From JAVBQL01 sp031549085 (GTDB taxonomy: Bacteria; Spirochaetota; GWE2-31-10; MWDO01), in NCBI GenBank assembly GCA_031549085.1, contig JAVBQL010000016.1:1-64000 (forward strand): 64,000 nucleotides of DNA, read 5' to 3'. Positions 60,712 to 64,000 of the stretch are shown piece after piece; the first letter of the stretch is position 1; the number at the start of each line of letters is the position of its first letter. Both the position numbers and the translations under genes were made by a program. Under the pieces are notes generated by a model. It was not told where the DNA came from. It worked only from the letters and a program-made list of their open reading frames with translations, and searched no databases.

Positions 60712-61946
60712 TTAAAATTCTTAACTATCTCTTTTGCAAACTCGCTGCACTTAAGCTCTGTTGAACCATTAATTAGGCGAGCAAGGTCATATGTAACCAT
60801 CTTGCTTGATATAGTCTTTTCCAATCCATTTATTATAAGATCCATAGCCTCTCTCCAGTTCATATGCTCAAGCATCATGCAGGCTGAAAGTATAATAGAA
60901 CCGGGATTAACCTTATCTTGATTTGCATATTTTGGTGCTGTACCATGAGTCGCCTCAAATATAGCAATTGTATCTGACATATTTGCCCCCGGTGCCATTC
61001 CAAGCCCGCCAACTTCAGCAGCAAGTGCATCACTTATATAGTCACCATTCAAGTTTGGTGTAACAATCACCTGATACTCACTTGGACGAAGAAGTATCTG
61101 TTGGAACATCGCATCAGCAATTCTGTCATTAAGCTTTATCTTCCCTTTAGGTAAAACATTGTTATATTTCTCCTCAAGCTCCTTTTCTGTTATTACAACA
61201 TCAGCAAACTCATCTTTTGCAACCTCATACCCCCACTCTCTAAAAGAGCCCTCAGTAAACTTCATAATGTTTCCCTTGTGAACAAGAGTAACAACATCTC
61301 TGCCATTATCAATTGCATAGCGAATTGCACGTCTAACAATCTTCTTGCTTGCTTCAGGAGACATTATCTTTATACCAATTCCAGAATTCTCTTTTATAGA
61401 GAATTTGCTCTCTTTATTTATGAAGTCAATTATCTTCTTCGCATCATCACTGCCGCTCTTCCACTCTATACCAGCATAGACATCTTCTGTGTTCTCTCTA
61501 AATACAACCATATCAACAAGCTCTGGACTCTTAACAGGAGCAACCACTCCATTGAAGTATCGAACTGGTCTAATGCAGGCATATAGATCAAGCTCTTGCC
61601 TTAAAGTTACATTAAGGCTCCTTATTCCACCACCTACTGGAGTGGTCAATGGCCCCTTTATACCAATAAGGTACTCTTTAAATGCCTCCAATGTTTGAGC
61701 AGGCAGCCACTCACCGCTTTTGTTAAATGACTTCTCCCCTGCATATATCTCTGTCCACTCAATCTTTTTGCTGCCATTATATGCCTTTTTTACCGCCTCA
61801 TCTACAACATAGATCATTGCCTTTGTTATATCAGGTCCTGTTCCATCTCCCTCTATAAATGGAACAATTGGATTGTTTGGTATATTGATCGCCCCATTTT
61901 TAATACTAATTTTTTCACCGCTCTTGATATTATCTATTGTCTGCAT
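60708..61946 (-). CDS. icd: NADP-dependent isocitrate dehydrogenase
   Basis: 412 residues from the ATG at 61946, 8 nt after GGAG; an ATG at 61958 lacks a site. IPFIEGDGTGPDI-type start, LNVTLRQELDLYACIRPV, NTEDVYAGIE, the Ser/Arg isocitrate site (GIRSLNVTLRQ), NLNGDYISDALAAEVGGLG and ATHGTAPKYA give the family. NADP use is suggested by the E. coli-like Lys/Tyr region but was not proved. Oxidative decarboxylation to 2-oxoglutarate, TCA/glutamate supply. Confidence 0.94.
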   Translation of the reverse strand: MQTIDNIKSGEKISIKNGAINIPNNPIVPFIEGDGTGPDITKAMIYVVDEAVKKAYNGSKKIEWTEIYAGEKSFNKSGEWLPAQTLEAFKEYLIGIKGPLTTPVGGGIRSLNVTLRQELDLYACIRPVRYFNGVVAPVKSPELVDMVVFRENTEDVYAGIEWKSGSDDAKKIIDFINKESKFSIKENSGIGIKIMSPEASKKIVRRAIRYAIDNGRDVVTLVHKGNIMKFTEGSFREWGYEVAKDEFADVVITEKELEEKYNNVLPKGKIKLNDRIADAMFQQILLRPSEYQVIVTPNLNGDYISDALAAEVGGLGMAPGANMSDTIAIFEATHGTAPKYANQDKVNPGSIILSACMMLEHMNWREAMDLIINGLEKTISSKMVTYDLARLINGSTELKCSEFAKEIVKNFN

Positions 61947-62284
61947 CGATAGCTCCATCTATTTTTATATTAAAACAAACTTAAAAAACATGAGTCCAAA
62001 TATACAAAAACAGATAGGTTTTGTCAAAGGTTCAATGGAATAATTGAGGTTCTATACAATTTTATTTTTAAAAAAAACATAATGAATTCGGTTATAGTGG
62101 ATTTACTGATTAAATATAGAGGGATGAATCTATTATAGAAACAAAAAAAAGAGGTGTAACTAGAATAATAAATAATTATTAGTTTAGCTTTTTTTGCTTT
62201 TTATTTATTTGCAATATTATATTAGTTGTGATATATTTCTAGTTTGGTATAAATTTATCCTAAAAGTTATAAAAGTAAGATAAT
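61947..62284. other. Intergenic region, little seen
   Basis: AT-rich divergent spacer. A weak imperfect stem at about 62158-62184 (AACTA...TAGTT) is the only structure found. Confidence 0.5.
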
Positions 62285-64000
62285 ATGAATATTTATGTAA
62301 ATGAGATTTTAAGTAAAATAAATTCAACGATACTTACTATATATTCTGAATATAGTGATGAAATTTCTCTCTCTCTATCAAATATAGTTCACGAAGAGCT
62401 GAATTTATCATCAATTCTCTTTCTAAATACATTTAACACTTTTAGTATCAAACATTTTAATACAAGAGAAGATCTCTTTATATACAAGAATAAAAAATAT
62501 GCCCTATCAAAGTATATAAAATTATTAAACCGTTTCTCATATAGATATTGCCTATCAAGCACTCTTGATGAAATAATAGATAATATATTCAATTTTAATA
62601 CAATAATGTTTATGGAAAAAAGAATGGTAATTAGCACCATTCTATCAGAATGTATCAAGTTTGTTGGAGATGAAGAGAGCAGAGTATTAATGGTTGATAA
62701 TGTACTCAACAGCCTTGATATAAATTTTTTTATGATAATCCCACTTATAGTAAACAGCTATCGGGTTGGAATACTTGTTGTACCAAAAGCCACAAAGATA
62801 ACAAGGATTGAGAAGGGTTTAGCAAAACAGATTAAATCGAAGGCTGAGCAGATAATACAGAACAGTGAATTTTTCAAAAAATGTTTTAAAGATATAGAAG
62901 ATATAAACCTCTTTTCATACGATATGCCAAAAGAGATATACAAAGAGCTCTACTCATTTTTGATAAAGATAAACTCAATAAATAATATCAACGAGCTTAG
63001 AAATACAACTTTTCAAACAATAAAAAAAGTATTCAATATAACCAATATGTCCTACTATGAGGTAAATGAGAACAATATAGTGCCTGTAATCAATGATGAA
63101 GACGAAGATATAAAACAGATAGTAAAAAATACCAGACTCAATAGAAATAACAGACTCTTAAGTGAGATCCTAAATCAGAGAAGCTGCTTTATAATAAACC
63201 ATGATGATAAAAAGATGAATGATATATACAAAGAGACCTTCCCCCAGCTATACAAAAACAACTCATTTATGATAACCCCTCTTTCATGGGGTACAAAAGA
63301 TGGTGTTATTGTACTTACAAAAAAAGATGAAGAGATCTTTTATGAAATTGAGAGTATAATACTTCAAACCATCGTAAAGCACACAGTTTTAAAATTCAAA
63401 GAGCTTAACAAGGCAAAAGAGCTTGAGTATGCAAAGGTAAAGTATAAGGCTCTCTATGAGACCCTAATCTCATTAAACTCATCAAACGGGCTTGAACAAA
63501 CTTTAAGTATAATTGCAAAGATAATACAAAACTTGATCGGTGCAGACAATATTGTTATATTTAAAATTACTGATGATAAACAATATTTAGAGACACTCTA
63601 CAGCAACGAAAAGGTTGAAATCCGCGTAAAAAGGTTTGAAAAAAAGATAAAGCTTGGTGACTATCTAATTGGCAAGGTCTGTGCTGATGGAATTACAAGA
63701 TTTGAAAACTATGATGAGTACAGCATGGAGAATGATTCAAGTGGAGAGGGGTTTCAGAAGGCTGCAATAGCAATACCTCTTACAGTAAAAGGTGAAATAT
63801 ATGGCGGTGTTTTGATAAACAGACTCTCAAAAACCGATTTTGATACCAGTGATTTGGAGACAGTTCTTCCATTTGCACAGCAGGCAATAAATGCAATATA
63901 CCAAGCAAATATTGCACAGGAGCACAAGCAGGATCAGATATTCTATAAAACATTGGTAGAGACCATAACATTTATATCAAGAAATAGAAGAAATTTGAAA
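62285..64000 (+). CDS. Large GAF-domain signalling protein, 3' end outside window
   Basis: The frame is open from ATG 62285 to the window's end (572 codons, no stop). The N-terminal 130 residues are helical with few landmarks; a GAF-like region follows (FMIIPLIVNSYRVGILVVPK), then a second (YKNNSFMITPLSWGTKDGVIVLTKK), and a clear GAF at about residues 390-545 (LEQTLSIIAKIIQNLIGADN, KAAIAIPLTVKGEIYGGVLI). A C-terminal output domain (kinase, phosphatase or cyclase) should follow. Cytoplasmic small-molecule or redox sensor, inferred. Confidence 0.75.
   Translation, partial: MNIYVNEILSKINSTILTIYSEYSDEISLSLSNIVHEELNLSSILFLNTFNTFSIKHFNTREDLFIYKNKKYALSKYIKLLNRFSYRYCLSSTLDEIIDNIFNFNTIMFMEKRMVISTILSECIKFVGDEESRVLMVDNVLNSLDINFFMIIPLIVNSYRVGILVVPKATKITRIEKGLAKQIKSKAEQIIQNSEFFKKCFKDIEDINLFSYDMPKEIYKELYSFLIKINSINNINELRNTTFQTIKKVFNITNMSYYEVNENNIVPVINDEDEDIKQIVKNTRLNRNNRLLSEILNQRSCFIINHDDKKMNDIYKETFPQLYKNNSFMITPLSWGTKDGVIVLTKKDEEIFYEIESIILQTIVKHTVLKFKELNKAKELEYAKVKYKALYETLISLNSSNGLEQTLSIIAKIIQNLIGADNIVIFKITDDKQYLETLYSNEKVEIRVKRFEKKIKLGDYLIGKVCADGITRFENYDEYSMENDSSGEGFQKAAIAIPLTVKGEIYGGVLINRLSKTDFDTSDLETVLPFAQQAINAIYQANIAQEHKQDQIFYKTLVETITFISRNRRNLK

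Overview
This 64 kb window is AT-rich (roughly a third G+C by eye) and gene-dense. It reads like a chromosomal segment of a spirochaete. Support: a phosphonate operon whose last gene fuses a cytidylyltransferase to an AEP transaminase, an arrangement known from Treponema denticola; WG-repeat secreted proteins; LysM/M23 peptidases; a DUF3857-transglutaminase-TPR protein; many lipoproteins; and many genes shared only loosely with other phyla. The phylum call is inference. No rRNA, tRNA, CRISPR array, transposase or phage gene was seen. GTG and TTG starts with good Shine-Dalgarno sequences are common, and several starts were moved on that basis.

Layout. 1-6.7 kb: a transglutaminase-like membrane protein (5' end outside the window), a WG-repeat lipoprotein, a probably frameshifted DUF6713 membrane protein, an RlmD-type methyltransferase, two GNATs and decayed gene fragments. 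6.8-16 kb: small regulator-plus-target modules (TetR with two DUF4386 proteins and a DinB-like protein; MarR with an iron-sulfur flavoprotein; PadR with a membrane partner), an NAD(P)-binding protein, a TMEM175-type channel and a second WG-repeat protein. 16-23.5 kb: an M24 peptidase, a nitrosative-stress cluster (Crp/Fnr regulator, ferredoxin-like protein, hybrid cluster protein), an HxlR regulator and an SplB-like radical SAM protein. 23.7-34.2 kb: a DUF1254 lipoprotein, a 1.2 kb gene-free stretch with two related structured-RNA candidates, an Fe-S aldo/keto reductase, MerR and HxlR regulators, catalase, DUF454, rhodanese, nitroreductase and DUF998 proteins. 34.3-43.3 kb: two M23 peptidases, two uncharacterised cytoplasmic proteins flanking a DUF4349 lipoprotein, and secreted proteins. 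43.4-53.4 kb: phosphoglycerate mutase, a DUF2179 protein, the phosphonate operon (PepM, Ppd, PntC-AEPT), a ROK kinase and groEL. 53.4-54.3 kb: a second gene-free stretch with a GC-rich structured island and a long inverted repeat. 54.3-64 kb: purN, the DUF3857 protein, a solute-binding lipoprotein, a pseudouridine synthase, an ICMT-like methyltransferase, icd, and a GAF-domain protein running off the window.

How the genes work together. The 45.8-50.1 kb operon should convert phosphoenolpyruvate to phosphonopyruvate, phosphonoacetaldehyde, 2-aminoethylphosphonate and then CMP-AEP, presumably for a phosphonate-decorated surface molecule. The middle third is a redox and nitrosative-stress collection in which most regulators carry visible palindromic operators over consensus promoters. 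The most unusual signals are non-coding: the paired pseudoknot-like elements at 25.44-25.63 and 25.71-25.89 kb, and a recurrent 3' element made of a C-rich hairpin starting at the stop codon followed by a nested long hairpin with a constant core and variable but self-complementary outer arms.
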